Source of the DNA: Phoronis australis
Lineage: Eukaryota > Phoronida > Phoronidae
DNA length: 64,000 nucleotides
Reading direction: 5' to 3'
Assembly: GCA_002633005.1 (NCBI GenBank)
Contig: NMRA01000119.1
Location: forward strand, 646,228 to 710,227
In this document: positions 40,801 to 51,966 of the stretch, piece after piece
Position numbering within the stretch: position 1 is the first letter of the stretch
Layout: the number at the start of each line of letters is the position of its first letter
Notes under the pieces: model-generated
What the model was told of the DNA's origin: nothing
What the model saw: only the letters and a program-made list of their open reading frames with translations
Databases searched by the model: none
Made by a program: the position numbers and the translations under genes

Positions 40801-43101
40801 TGATTGTTTCCGACTTCCTTTCACAGTACATAACACAACAAGATGGGACAGTGTGAACAACAACCAACTTAATTTATATTCTTGGAAAATAAAATGAACA
40901 ATAGTTCACCTAGTTTAGGCTTAACTGTAATACCAAACCGATTTCTCAGAACTTCCGAGCCCATCGTAACTTAGGGCTAGTGAGAGACAGAACCGGGTAA
41001 CTCTGGCCAAAACATGCACAATCCGACAACATAAATAGGATTCTCGCTGGGATTGTAACAAGTGTTTCTTTGCTCCCGCTCCACTTTAGCCAATTGTGTC
41101 AAAATACTAGAGACCGTAGTGAGAACTAACTCTGTGTGTGACAGGATCCATGGTGTTGAATACGTTGGGTAACACACAAAAGCAATGAAATCCAGCAAGT
41201 GATCCAATTTATACGTTTAGTTGCCATAAGTTTGAATTTCTGTTAGAGTAAAATGACAAGAGAATCTGAGTCACAAATAAGACTTTATAAAACTACTATT
41301 AAAAGTACACATGCCCAGATCAAGATCAGAAAGAAAGCACAGCCCTTCTGCAACTAACGTTTATAACAGTTGAGACAAAAACATGACTTGAAATGCCCTA
41401 TGATTTAATAAAAGTTCATGGTTATTACCAAGTAATTCAATCTCTACACGACTGTTCAATACAAACAAGATTAAACCTTCGTCAAGCATAAAGTAACATT
41501 ATGCTTTCAACCATAAGACACCACAAATTTCAATACTAACATAATTTGGACAGCAACTCTTCGAAGATTTAAGGGGTGAAATTGGCAGTGAGAGGTATGT
41601 GTTAAATTGGTGATGATGAGAGGGGAATGGAATTGTAGACAACTGGAGAGATGAAATCTGCCATGCCTATGTTCAGGCAAACTTACATCACATGCCCCCC
41701 TTCCCAAAAACAGCCATTCCCATATATATCTCCATTTTAGTGTGTAGGCTGGTGAAAAATGATCACTAGGATGACGATGAGTGATAATCACTAGTGAAAA
41801 ATCGCTTTCAATCATTATTTACTGCTTAGTAATAAGAAATCATATAAATTATCATGATTGGCGACAAACCTTACACGAAAAATAGTATCAATCGGTTAGT
41901 ATGAATCATTTATACATTATATACCATCCGTATGAATCCATAGCAATTAAATGAATTCATATAACAATCTTTACGACAAATTACGATTTTGTCTGTTCAA
42001 AGTGTTAGCCATCTTCGGCTGCATGAGGAAAGTTGAAGCGCTTTCACCTGGAAGTTGATATGATTTTTCACGCTCCCTCTAAGAACAGAAACTTCGGCCT
42101 GTGACATGAAAGGCGACTCTTATTGCTATCTAAGACTGCTTCACACTATACACGGAGTGTTGGAGGTTTGTGATCATGGCAATCGCAGCGGAAATAATTC
42201 AAGACATCATTTTAAACTAACATATATACAGAGTCAGCTGCTAAACTGAACCAATATCACAAGAGGCTTTACCAAAACCATGTGTTACATCTTCATGAGT
42301 GCATCCCATTCAGGCCAGCAAATTGTGTTTAGGTGATCAAAGCTGGAATTACAAGGCATACCCATGGAAATGTTTCCACCCATATACTTCAAAATAGTTC
42401 ACGAATTCCTCCAAGTTACAAGATCGAGTGCCTTGTATCAACTACACGTTGTACCTTGCCTAATTGCACATTTTTACATTTTCAAACAATGCGATCCGCC
42501 ATATGCCTTAAGGGTACATGCTAAGTGTCTTCTTGCAGGCATAAAATTAAAATCAAACGGTGTCCCTATTTTTATCTTCCTCCACCTCTTGTCACACACA
42601 CCCGTAATACAACCCTTATAGTAGACCGTTCAGGCACACATCCCTTACATTATCATCCTAATTTATACCCCACATATTCAGTTTGTCATTTTCTTGATCT
42701 CATTCCAACGTATAACTTTTTCATAATTTTCACATCCTTGGATTTGCAGATAAATATTGTCAGTTTTTAGGCATAGTGTTGTCTTTTGACTACAATAATA
42801 ATCACTTTTTTGGTCAATTAAGCATCAATGCCATCACCATTGTTTCCATACCAGGGATTTCTAAAACAGTCCCAAGATGGTCTTTCAGATGTCGCCATTT
42901 TCTCAAAGTGCCTGAGTCCCAAGAGTGTCTTTTGTAAACTTGTTTGAGACCCCACAACGCCCTTATTTATCCATGTGCTCTAAGGTGTATGTTTCAAGAG
43001 GAGGGTTTCACTTTATTAATAGCTTGACTACTGAAGTCTGGCAATGTATAGACCTAATATTGTCAAGTAACAAACGTAATGAAATACTTTAGTTACCCTT
43101 T

Positions 43102-43253
43102 CAGGGGCGGATCCAGGATTTGAGTTGGGGGAGAGCAGAACAGAGTATTAGCCAGGATTTTGCCCATCAGACATTCGCACCTCCTAACTGCCAAGTGGAA
43201 TCTGGGAGAATTTTAGCGGGGACATGACCCCTTGGTCCCCTTCTAAATTTGCC
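43102..43253. mobile_element. hAT-like MITE fragment
   Basis: Begins CAGGGGCGGATCCAGGATTT, a terminus common to hAT-like non-autonomous elements, and ends near CCCCTTCTAAATTTGCC, a degraded inverse. About 150 bp. Confidence 0.45.
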
Positions 43254-44406
43254 AATGTTTTTAAAGGTCAAATACTGAGAAAATATTGACCCCACAAGGA
43301 TTTTATCTTTAGAGAGTCTTTTTCAATTATCCTCATTAGCTACCATCACTTTCTTCACCTTCATCATAATCACAATGGTCTTTTTCATTCAATTTCTTCA
43401 AAATGTTGCCTTCTGACAGAATGTTATGCTCTGCAAGAGCAATGGCTGCCATCATCACCACTGGCAGCTGCGACAGTGCGTCATTGTCGTGATATAGATG
43501 AGGTCACTGGTATGGCAATCTGCACATAGTTACTGTTGTTGGTAACAATAACTTTTGTGTGAAAACAACTGATATCCAGAAAGCCGGCTCAACAAGGTCA
43601 GACTTATCAGTCAATAAACGTTCCTTTACTCTCAAAGTTCAGTTAAATTCAGTCCCATTACCACTGCAATTTACTTGGCAACATTCAAAAATCATACGTT
43701 GACAGTCATGCTTTCTTAAGGTCAAATTGTTTTTGGTAAGAGGGGGACAATCACATAGTGGCAGTATAGTCCTATCCAATTTATTACTAGCATGTAAACG
43801 ATTCCATACATAATGTTTTACTTTTAGTATACTTTATTATTTTAAAAATCAAAACGTAAATCGGTTGAGCACACAACCACTTGTATCAGTCTAGAATGTA
43901 TGAAATAAACATGAATATTAAGCCATAAATATGGCTTAACAATAAATCACTCCGCTTTGGTAACATGTTTTGACAGAGAGTGCGTTCATTGGCTTCTTTT
44001 TCTCCTGTGTGGTTTAAGCTGAAAGTCACTGCCATAACATTGCCAATCGCTGCCAATACCATTCACATTGATTGATTGGTCAGCTAACTTGTTGAATTCG
44101 TTTGAGGACGTCAGTAAAGCTCTGAAATATGTAACAGAACCAAGATATCGTACACGATTTGTACATAAGCAGCATATTACTACTTACCTCTGCGTTTCGA
44201 ACAGTTTTAGAACCTAAGAATAAGGCATCTTCGCATCATCGAAAGACTTTAAAACAGTTAAACTAAACGTTTCCACAACAAGGAAAAGTATGCAGGCACA
44301 CAAGGCGAACCTAGCGGCAACTAAATTAACTGTTTTAACAGCACCTGGTGGTTGATTCGAAAACTACTGAACTGAATGATTTTCCCAAAAGTGTATGTTG
44401 TATGAT

Positions 44407-45830
44407 AGTAGTAGTAATAATCTTTATTTAAAAGTCGGTGAACCTTAACAATGAAACATTAGCACAAGTGCTATTATCCGACAGATTTAAAATCTACAAA
44501 ATGAACAGAACTAAAATACTAGCTAATTCTACAGTGAGGAGAATATACAGAACTTAAACATAAATGTAAGTACAAAAGCACACATACATGTTACGAAGCG
44601 TGTAGGCATCCATAGCAGTCTTCACAAGAGCAGATCTCAGAGAAAAAGTCATGAGCAAGAGTGGCAAATTCATTTAAGGTAGTACATTGTCTCATTACTG
44701 ATGGCAATGAGTTCCATAGCAAAGTACCTTTATGGGAGATTGAGTTACATCCGTAAGTCATCGTATTAAAGCGTTTCACATAGAGACAGTTTTCACCTCT
44801 GAGACCGTATCCAGACTCTCTAAATTCAAGCTTTCCTGACAAGGGACAGGGTCCAATAATATGAACATTTTTGAATACTTCAATAGATAAGCATTTCATC
44901 CGCCAACTAGTTAGAGAGCAGCTCCTAGCCTTAACTAAGAGTTGTGAGTAGCTGGACTCATTGTCATTGAACACAAACTTTAAAGCACGGTGTTGTATCT
45001 TTTCCATTTTCCTACTTTTCTGTATTCCACATAGGTGCCAAACGAGGGGGCAGTGATTAAAATAGGATCTTATAAATGCATAATATAACTTAAGCTTACT
45101 GTTAATGCCTAAAACATTTCGAAGACGGAACAAGGCATTCATCTGTCTAGAAGCTTTTTTGCAAATAACATCAACGTGCTCGTGGAATCTTAGCTGGCTG
45201 TCAAGTTGGACACCCAGCAGTTTAACGGACTCTTCACACTTAATCATAGTATCACCACACATGAGATACCTATCATTATTTTGTGCACGATTCCTAGAAA
45301 AGATGATTGACTTAAATTTACCAAGGTTTACAGCCATTCCATTAGAGGAGAACCAATCCATTGCCATCTGCCCAGCTACCTTGAGGCTGAGGCGGACTGC
45401 AGATAAAGAGGAGCCTGCTTGCAATAGGTTATTGTCATCAGCGTAATTATATAACTTACAGTGACCACTTATAGCGTAAAATATATCATTGATAAAAATG
45501 TTGAATAACATGGGGCCTAAGACAGACCCTTGAGGAACGCCCTTGGGGACATTTAACCAGTCGCAGGCACTGACAGTGGAGCCAATTTTCACCCTCATCC
45601 TTCTATCACTGAGATAGGACATTATGAGGTTACAGGTATTCAATGTGCAGCCATAGGCTTTTAGTTTGGCAACAAGGAGCTCATGGGGGAGGCAATCAAA
45701 AGCCTTAGACAGATCAATCAGTATGCACCCAGCAAATAAATTTTTGTCCAGGGCTAACCTTACATCTTCAGTTAGACGTAAGAAGACATCCTGACAAGAA
45801 AAACCTTTACGGATATTAGTAAAGTCTATG
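44407..45830 (-). mobile_element. 5'-truncated non-LTR retrotransposon (CR1/Jockey type)
   Basis: The C-terminal half of a LINE reverse transcriptase on the minus strand. It is flanked by the 7-bp direct repeat GTATGAT (44400-44406 and 45831-45837), a candidate target-site duplication. Coding begins at once at the 5' truncation point (DFTNIRKGFSCQD). The 3' tail has no poly(A); it ends AAATAAAGATTATTACTACT, as in CR1/L2/Jockey elements that end in short simple repeats. Confidence 0.85.
44591..45830 (-). pseudogene. LINE reverse transcriptase, 3' portion, open
   Basis: About 413 codons without a stop or frameshift. Reverse transcriptase motifs in order: FAGCILIDLSKAFDCLPHE (catalytic Asp, motif A), GVPQGSVLGPMLF (motif B region), YNYADDNNLL (YADD catalytic pair), LLGVQLDSQLRFHEHV, then the conserved tail LPLVWH-type and LLWNSLPSVMRQ. 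The N-terminal fingers and the endonuclease are missing, so it cannot move by itself. The frame happens to continue open for about 34 codons into flanking DNA (to 45931); that part is not reverse transcriptase. Intactness suggests a fairly recent insertion. Confidence 0.85.
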
Positions 45831-46199
45831 GTATGATTGTGTCGTTGAGTGTCTTCGTTTACTGCACTGTGGCAATTTTGTAGAGATAGACAGAAATAGA
45901 CCAAATGATTCCATATTAATTTCTGTAACAAATTTTAACAAATAACGTCTGTTTTTGGAACGTTTCATCAATTGCTGCACAAAAGTACATGAGTAAAATG
46001 CAGTCGACTCATTTTTCTCCACCGTTTTTAATTTATCTCATTGGTTCACATATTATTTACGTCATCGTGACTCAAGGGGGAGGGGGCTTGGAAAAGATGA
46101 CGATTGGTGGCAGGGGGGGAGATAATGTCATTGCCTTATGAGACTAGCTTCATGCACAGTATATTTCGTTGGGAAACGGGTTCACTCAGCGAAATTATT

Positions 46200-46720
46200 A
46201 ACTAATTAAAACCGGGACCTGTCGCTTCACGCGTCCCGGCGAGATAACTAGGTTGCAGCAGCAGGCAAACTGTTGACATCCCCACTGCCATCACTACCTA
46301 AGCCTCAGCTGTCCCATTTACAATAAACATAGTGGGCGTAGCGCTGGGATGTAGGGTGTAGGAGAGATAGCCCTCTTTAATATTGGTGAGAGGCAGTCAC
46401 CCTCCCTTTGGGAGGTGGCCAGGACCCAATTGGTTCTCACTTCTACATCAAGCTCACGTATGCGGGCTCCACGGGGGCAACGGCGGGTTTTGACTGACCC
46501 GGTCAACTATGAGTGAACCCACTGATTCTGGATCTATGGGTGAGGCAAGTCTGGCCTCTAGTATACGAAGTCTGAGACGGCTGAAAAGGCGGATGAACCA
46601 GTAATGGTCAACGGCTAGGAAGGCGAAACAGCAAAGCGTGAGGAGCGCACATGGGCACGTCAAGGCTCGGCTGAAAAGTAGGGCCTATTTGTGGCCACCC
46701 ACCATAGTAAGGTCGGAAAC
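46200..46720 (+). mobile_element. Probable 5' part of a non-LTR element
   Basis: A GC-richer block than its surroundings, containing a short open frame from ATG 46509 to TAA 46604 (31 codons, MSEPTDSGSMGEASLASSIR...). With the RTE-type C-terminus 375 bases downstream it looks like the head of an internally deleted element. The assignment is by context only. Confidence 0.35.
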
Positions 46721-46978
46721 CTACTATTTTTCAAAGGAATGAAATCATATCGTGAATAATACGTTTACAAGGAAGTCACGCATTTCTAAAAGATATGCGG
46801 GAATTTTCACCGCTCGCCCTTCTGAGCGGCTTGTACCGTGATCAAAGAGACCGCGGCGCCGGAATCAGGTACAATTTTGACTGCAATGCGAGCAAGACCC
46901 AATTAAGTGAATTACCCGACCATAAACTGCATTAAACATCTCTGACTGTACATAATGGCGAATTTTCAAAATGCATTA

Positions 46979-47071
46979 CGGCGTAGACAACGCAGAAAGT
47001 GGCTGGACGACATCAAGGAATGGACGAATCTACCACTGCAAGAATGTACCAGGACAAGGTGGCGGATCTAG
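46979..47071 (+). pseudogene. RTE-type reverse transcriptase C-terminus relic
   Basis: Thirty codons reading R-R-R-Q-R-R-K-W-L-D-D-I-K-E-W-T-N-L, then TRTRWRI and stop. The RK-WLD-IKEWT-L motif is typical of the very end of RTE-like LINE polyproteins. Nothing upstream is open. Confidence 0.6.
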
Positions 47072-47260
47072 GATATCACAATTGGGGGGCAACGTTTTTG
47101 TCTGTAAACATTTGTGAGAACCACGATTGCAGATGCGCATAGCACCGAATGGGGGAGGTCGGGGGTTTGCACCCCTCCCGCCTAGGAAANNNNNNNNNNN
47201 NNNNNNNNNNCTCTTGCTGTTTTATTTTTTGCCCCCTGCCCCCCTAAATCCGCCTATGCA
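47057..47260. mobile_element. hAT-like MITE, interrupted by assembly gap
   Basis: The left end GGTGGCGGATCTAGG and right end CCTAAATCCGCCTATGC are imperfect inverses. G-rich and C-rich halves (GGGGGAGGTCGGGGG / CCCCCTGCCCCCC) flank a run of N at 47190-47210, probably a collapsed hairpin that was hard to sequence. Confidence 0.5.
47190..47210. other. Assembly gap (21 N)
   Basis: The only multi-base gap. It sits at the centre of the G/C-rich inverted-repeat element, where a hairpin would block sequencing. Confidence 0.95.
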
Positions 47261-47385
47261 GAAAGGCAAAGAGCAGAGCAGAATGGTGGGTCTCAAGTCG
47301 ACCTCTAAGGAGATGACATCGGAGAGAGGGCGTAGCGCACTGAGGACATGATCAGGACGTCCAACTACGCTCGTGCGATTATGTT

Positions 47386-48151
47386 TTGCAGGGCATTTTC
47401 ATTGCATCAATAGGTAGTGCGATGGAATTTATTTTTGTAATTAAATTTAATATGCCAGAATTGTCATACCGGCTATACCTCAAATCTCAAGTTTTGCTCT
47501 CCAGATTGCCAATTCAGTGGAAACTGCTGGCCACAGAGTACAAACAGAAGTTGATGGTGTTGATGATTGAAAGGGCACCCTTATTAAAACATTATTGTTT
47601 TCCCCGCCCTATCCTCACTCCTCTGACGTAGGTAAGGCAAATATTCATTATTTTAGGGAAAACGCAAAAAGGTGTACCATTGAATATCACTGATGCGCCA
47701 AAACTTTTTTAAAAAATGCGATACTGCAAATAAAATGTATTTGGATAGCGCACATGGCATATCAGTCGCAAGAGGAAAAACTCTCCCGTTATTCAGGCCC
47801 ACAAATTATTTATTACAGTTTGTAAAGGAATTGATTTATTTGACATTATATGAAACATTAGAAAACGACGATTTGATAGTTGAAATGGCGTACTTCATTT
47901 CATTCCTGAATACAACAACCGTGGCAAACACAACTTTCGCTTGTAGACACTAGCTTGTAATGAATCATAAAGACGGAATGTTCACGTCCAGTACTTACAA
48001 AGACAGTGGGATTGACTGTGATGATCTAATTATAGGCTGGACGGGGGAGGTGTATATCGTGATAAGTGACAACAGAAGGGGAGGTAAAAAGTGGCAAATT
48101 CTGCTTGATGACTATGTAAACTCCCAAAGTAAACGTGTGGTATTTTCTTAG
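47386..48151 (+). other. Cluster of three unexplained plus-strand ORFs
   Basis: ORFs of 81, 86 and 63 codons (47386-47631, 47693-47953, 47960-48151) follow each other on one strand with little repeat content. The third reads KDSGIDCDDLIIGWTGEVYI and KKWQILLDDY, which looks more protein-like than chance frames nearby. I recognise no family, splice sites do not clearly join them, and they may be relics of a gene or element. Confidence 0.2.
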
Positions 48152-51100
48152 ATTTGGAAGTAAACAAATAGTTTCCTATATTATATTTGTGGAAAATTCA
48201 TCTTAATTAATGCCTGTAGTATATTGGGACAAGCCTCGCAAACGTTAGCTGTATACAGATGCAGTGAAGTGTACATGAACGTGTGTTCAGCTTCGTACCA
48301 ACGAAAGCGTATGTTTGTTTGGCTTTGAAGGAATAAATACAGAAACAATTTCATTAACAGCATATTTTTATTGGTTTTTGCTGCAAACCATATACAATGT
48401 ATGTATAGATTAATAAATTGAAGTTTATTCCATATAAGAAAATAGTGACACATGACTCTACTTCTAAAACAGTTTGAAGATTAAAATTTCGGCCATCCTC
48501 AACAAGGAAACGTTCCCATCTACAAGAACTGGGGATTGAATATTTCTTCTTCATTGCTGTCTGAGCTATGACATGACTCATTTGGAGCTAATATTACATA
48601 ACTTTCACGACCTTTACACCCAATTCTATATCAGCAGGCCCAAACGCCAAGAAAAAAAACATCACCTGACTACAAGAAATTCACCAAAAGCAGCAGCTTA
48701 TCAAAATAATCGCTTGCTGTTGTACTGGTTCAAAACAAAAACCAAACAAACAGCAGCACATTCCCATGAAGCAGACATGTTCAATCAAAAACTTATTTAT
48801 AAAAAATACCTCAGGTCAGACGAGTGTGACTGCTGAGTGAACTTTTGCACCGAAGGCAACAGCACAATTTTAACAGCTTAACCCGTGGCAATTACATTTC
48901 TTTAATAATCTGAAAAAATATATACATCTCAATCGTCAACAACCCTGAACCATACAACAATCAAACAATGGACCCAAACTTACCAAAAATTACCCGAGAC
49001 TCATTTAAAAACTGACCAATACCATGACGCGATTAGAGTAATTTTTCAAATTTCACGCCATGTCACTGGGAAATTTTCAGGTGGAGTGTTGAGTAAACTT
49101 TCGATGTCTCGGCCCAAGAGCTATTTTAATTTTCTGAGAACAGACTGACAGAATAACCGAGTTATACTTGCACAGGTTGTTTTGACAAATGGACACTGTA
49201 AACCAAAAAGTAAACTGGTTCCTCTAAAAAGACAACCACATTGTCAACAACACCCGATATACCGTAACTAGTTAAATGTAGAACAGTATCAATAATATCT
49301 GTACTAAATAGTTTTGATAAATGCAAACAATAATACTCTAGTCTAAACTTCAGACAGGCCTAGCTCAAAACTGTAATGTTTACTTGTTTGTAACATATTA
49401 ACAACATGTTTACAAAAAAGTAAACAGTGTACATTCACAGAAATGAACCAGATAAATTTGCAATTAGTAAAACATAATGTCTCTATGGAAATGTAGTCAC
49501 TTTGAGCAAGATCAACGTATTCTGAATAATCATTATTTGAGTTTAATACCAATGTCCTTTAGCTTCGTTTATCCACGATAAGTGAAATTTTTGTTGAACG
49601 CAAAATCATGTTACAGCAAACATAAACGAAACATTCCCTCTTGTCATAATATCACAGAAAATGTTTACATCCCATCTCACACTGGTATGACTCTCATTGA
49701 ATTTCATAACACAGTATACATGTATAATTTCTTTAAAACACTGAATGTACATTTAATGCTAAGCAGATTATCATCTCAAGTATATTTAGGAAGCATGACA
49801 TAAATTATTCGCTGTACTCGATTGACTTTCCCAGAAACTCCAGGTCAACTGGCTTAGACATCTGACTGGTTCTCGATGACATGACAACCTCCAGCTTATA
49901 GACCAATCAGATGTCTTAGACCATAGAACCCACAAAGTCAGTCAACTGCAGCCACTACTTGCTAACACTTGAATATACACAAGAATCCCCTGAGCCAAGA
50001 AATAACAGAGCAGTAAGTTGGGACAAATGGCAAGTTTACCATTAACATTCTACGTCACTAGTCACAACAGATGTGTGGAAATGGAACACCAACTTTCACC
50101 ACGCATTAAGAAAGACATCGAGAATTTGTTTCGCAATACCGCATAAATTAAAAGTTTGTGAAGTTAAAAATTAGCATAAAATGGGACAGCAGCAGCGTGA
50201 ATTTTTCAAAATTAGCGAGTACGAGATGGGTGAAACTTCAATCGCTGGCAAGAGCAGTGCTTATATTAAGTGAATAGTTATGGCCACTGAGCCATAATAC
50301 CAGAAAATATTTCTGTGGCACGAGTCTCCAGATTTCCACTTCACAATGAGGTTATTCTCAGAGCCTAGCAACGCATTGATGCATTAGATGAAGTTGCGGC
50401 CCAATCCTGAATGAGGAGTCATTAATGTAGACTTCAATATACCCAACGTCACAGAGTATAATTCAGAAATTAGCAGATTCCATACAATCTAGGCATCATG
50501 CATCAAGACACCAAGTCTTGCCTTAAAGGCATCGCAAGTAGCGTCCCAGAGGTGCTGCTAAACAAGGGACATAAGTGACCTGCCAATCAGATGATATTTC
50601 GTGACAAGATTCCCTACTGAGGAGACCCTTTTCAGATTTAATTACCTACAACAAGGATCATTTTGGGAGTTATAGAAACAAAACGGCGATGTTGATGGAA
50701 AAAAATTACAAAAGGTTGACCTAAAAGGCAACCTTTTTCATTTTCATTCTTCAAAAGGGTGGATATCATAATTTTCTAGCCGATTCTTCTTAAATATAGT
50801 CTAGTGCCAATGGGCTCAGTGTATGACGTACTTAACTTACTGGGTTATAAAAAAACTCTTAACAAACACAGAACCGTAGTCTAACAGTGAATGATCAGCA
50901 TCAACTTTACAGTAAGGCAGTCTTCGTCTTAAGTACCGTCCACACGGAGTCTACCCTAGAACCACTTTTAACTGAAGCGTCCACACGGACACATCCGGTA
51001 ACTAGTGTAAGGTAGAAGATGTCGCTCTGTACGTGACAATGGACAGCTAATGCAAAAAGGGGTCGAAAAAGAAGAACTGCCTCTATGTAACCGCAGCTGA

Positions 51101-51966
51101 CAATTCCTTTTTTTTGCCTTGCCCAAGATTGCAGTCTCACAAGAACTAAAGGTGGTGCAACTTACCCTAGAACAAGTTACCCTACCTGAATAATGTGGAG
51201 TAAATTGTCACAAGTGGGGTAAGTTGCACTAGTTTAAATAGCGGCCACATAGCCTACAAATCTAGCGACGACTTGTTCCAGGAGTAACTAGCTGTAGGCC
51301 AAGTCTGTGTGTGGATGGCACTTTAAACGTCGTGTCATCATTAACAGGTTTTGGACTCGTTATTGCAACAGTAACTGCACACTGGAGTATTATACAATTC
51401 AAACAACAGTTTAATCTTGGCCTCTGAGTTTGGTTCACCTCCATATAGGCAATCGCAATAGACAAATGCATACTTGACAACACCAACAATCCAAATCCAC
51501 TTAAAAAGCCAGTACATTTTATACAAATGCTAGTCAACAAGATTTTGTTACATGCAAGTTCAACAAATACAAAATCTAGAATGGGGCAAAAACCTTCATT
51601 TGAAGTACTTGCTGCAATACACATAATCTTAAACTTAAGTCAGCACAGTTTATGACCATTTTTAGGGGAATACACAACCTTTACAAAGCTCCCTACACTA
51701 GCAAGCACAATTTCAAGAGTAGATATATCTCTACTGCTATTCTTGACAACAATAAAATGACGAAAATATGTAACAATATTGCTTTCAAACAACTGACACT
51801 AGGTGTCGTAACACAGAGAAACATCAACCATAATCTTAACCCCATCATGTTTCTCTCTGTGGCAAGCCAAAATGCTACCCACACGACGACGACCCCTCGG
51901 CTATGGCAGCTTAAATGTCCGACAATGGAACAACCCAGCATTACGTGACAACAACACATCTGAAGC
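48152..51966. other. Intergenic region downstream of ROR
   Basis: There is no supported gene. It probably includes the ROR 3' UTR at its right edge (ending perhaps near 51390). At 50935-50995 the motif CGTCCACACGG occurs twice, a pattern typical of MITE ends. The rest is AT-rich with short ORFs only. Confidence 0.4.
51410..51415 (-). terminator. Possible poly(A) signal, ROR gene
   Basis: Plus-strand TTTAAT reads ATTAAA on the minus strand, about 550 bases after the ROR stop. No canonical AATAAA was noticed closer. Weak evidence. Confidence 0.25.

Larger units (their letters stand above)
29314..44399. other. Gene-poor desert between KBTBD8-like gene and LINE
   Basis: About 15 kb with no convincing exon on either strand. 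Apart from the repeats listed separately (families A, B and C, SINEs, a MITE at 37010, a GAT microsatellite and a hAT-like piece at 43102), the sequence is AT-rich with only short, unrelated ORFs. Part may be introns or 5' UTR of the KBTBD8-like gene, whose first ATG follows a splice acceptor. Confidence 0.5.

Noticed and set aside
40227-40863. Ser/His-rich and Asp-rich ORFs on both strands
   Set aside because: They are translations of a GAT/GAC microsatellite.
45105-45446. 113-codon plus-strand ORF
   Set aside because: Antisense to the LINE reverse transcriptase frame.
45831-45931. N-terminal 34 codons of the LINE reading frame
   Set aside because: Outside the target-site duplication and without similarity to reverse transcriptase; flanking DNA that happens to be open.
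47386-47631. Resemblance of the 81-codon ORF to an insect odorant receptor C-terminus
   Set aside because: Only a vague Trp/Lys/Met spacing; no conserved motif and no upstream exons.
51262-51624. 120-codon minus-strand ORF downstream of ROR
   Set aside because: No domain, overlapped by another equally long frame, and located in the probable ROR 3' UTR.
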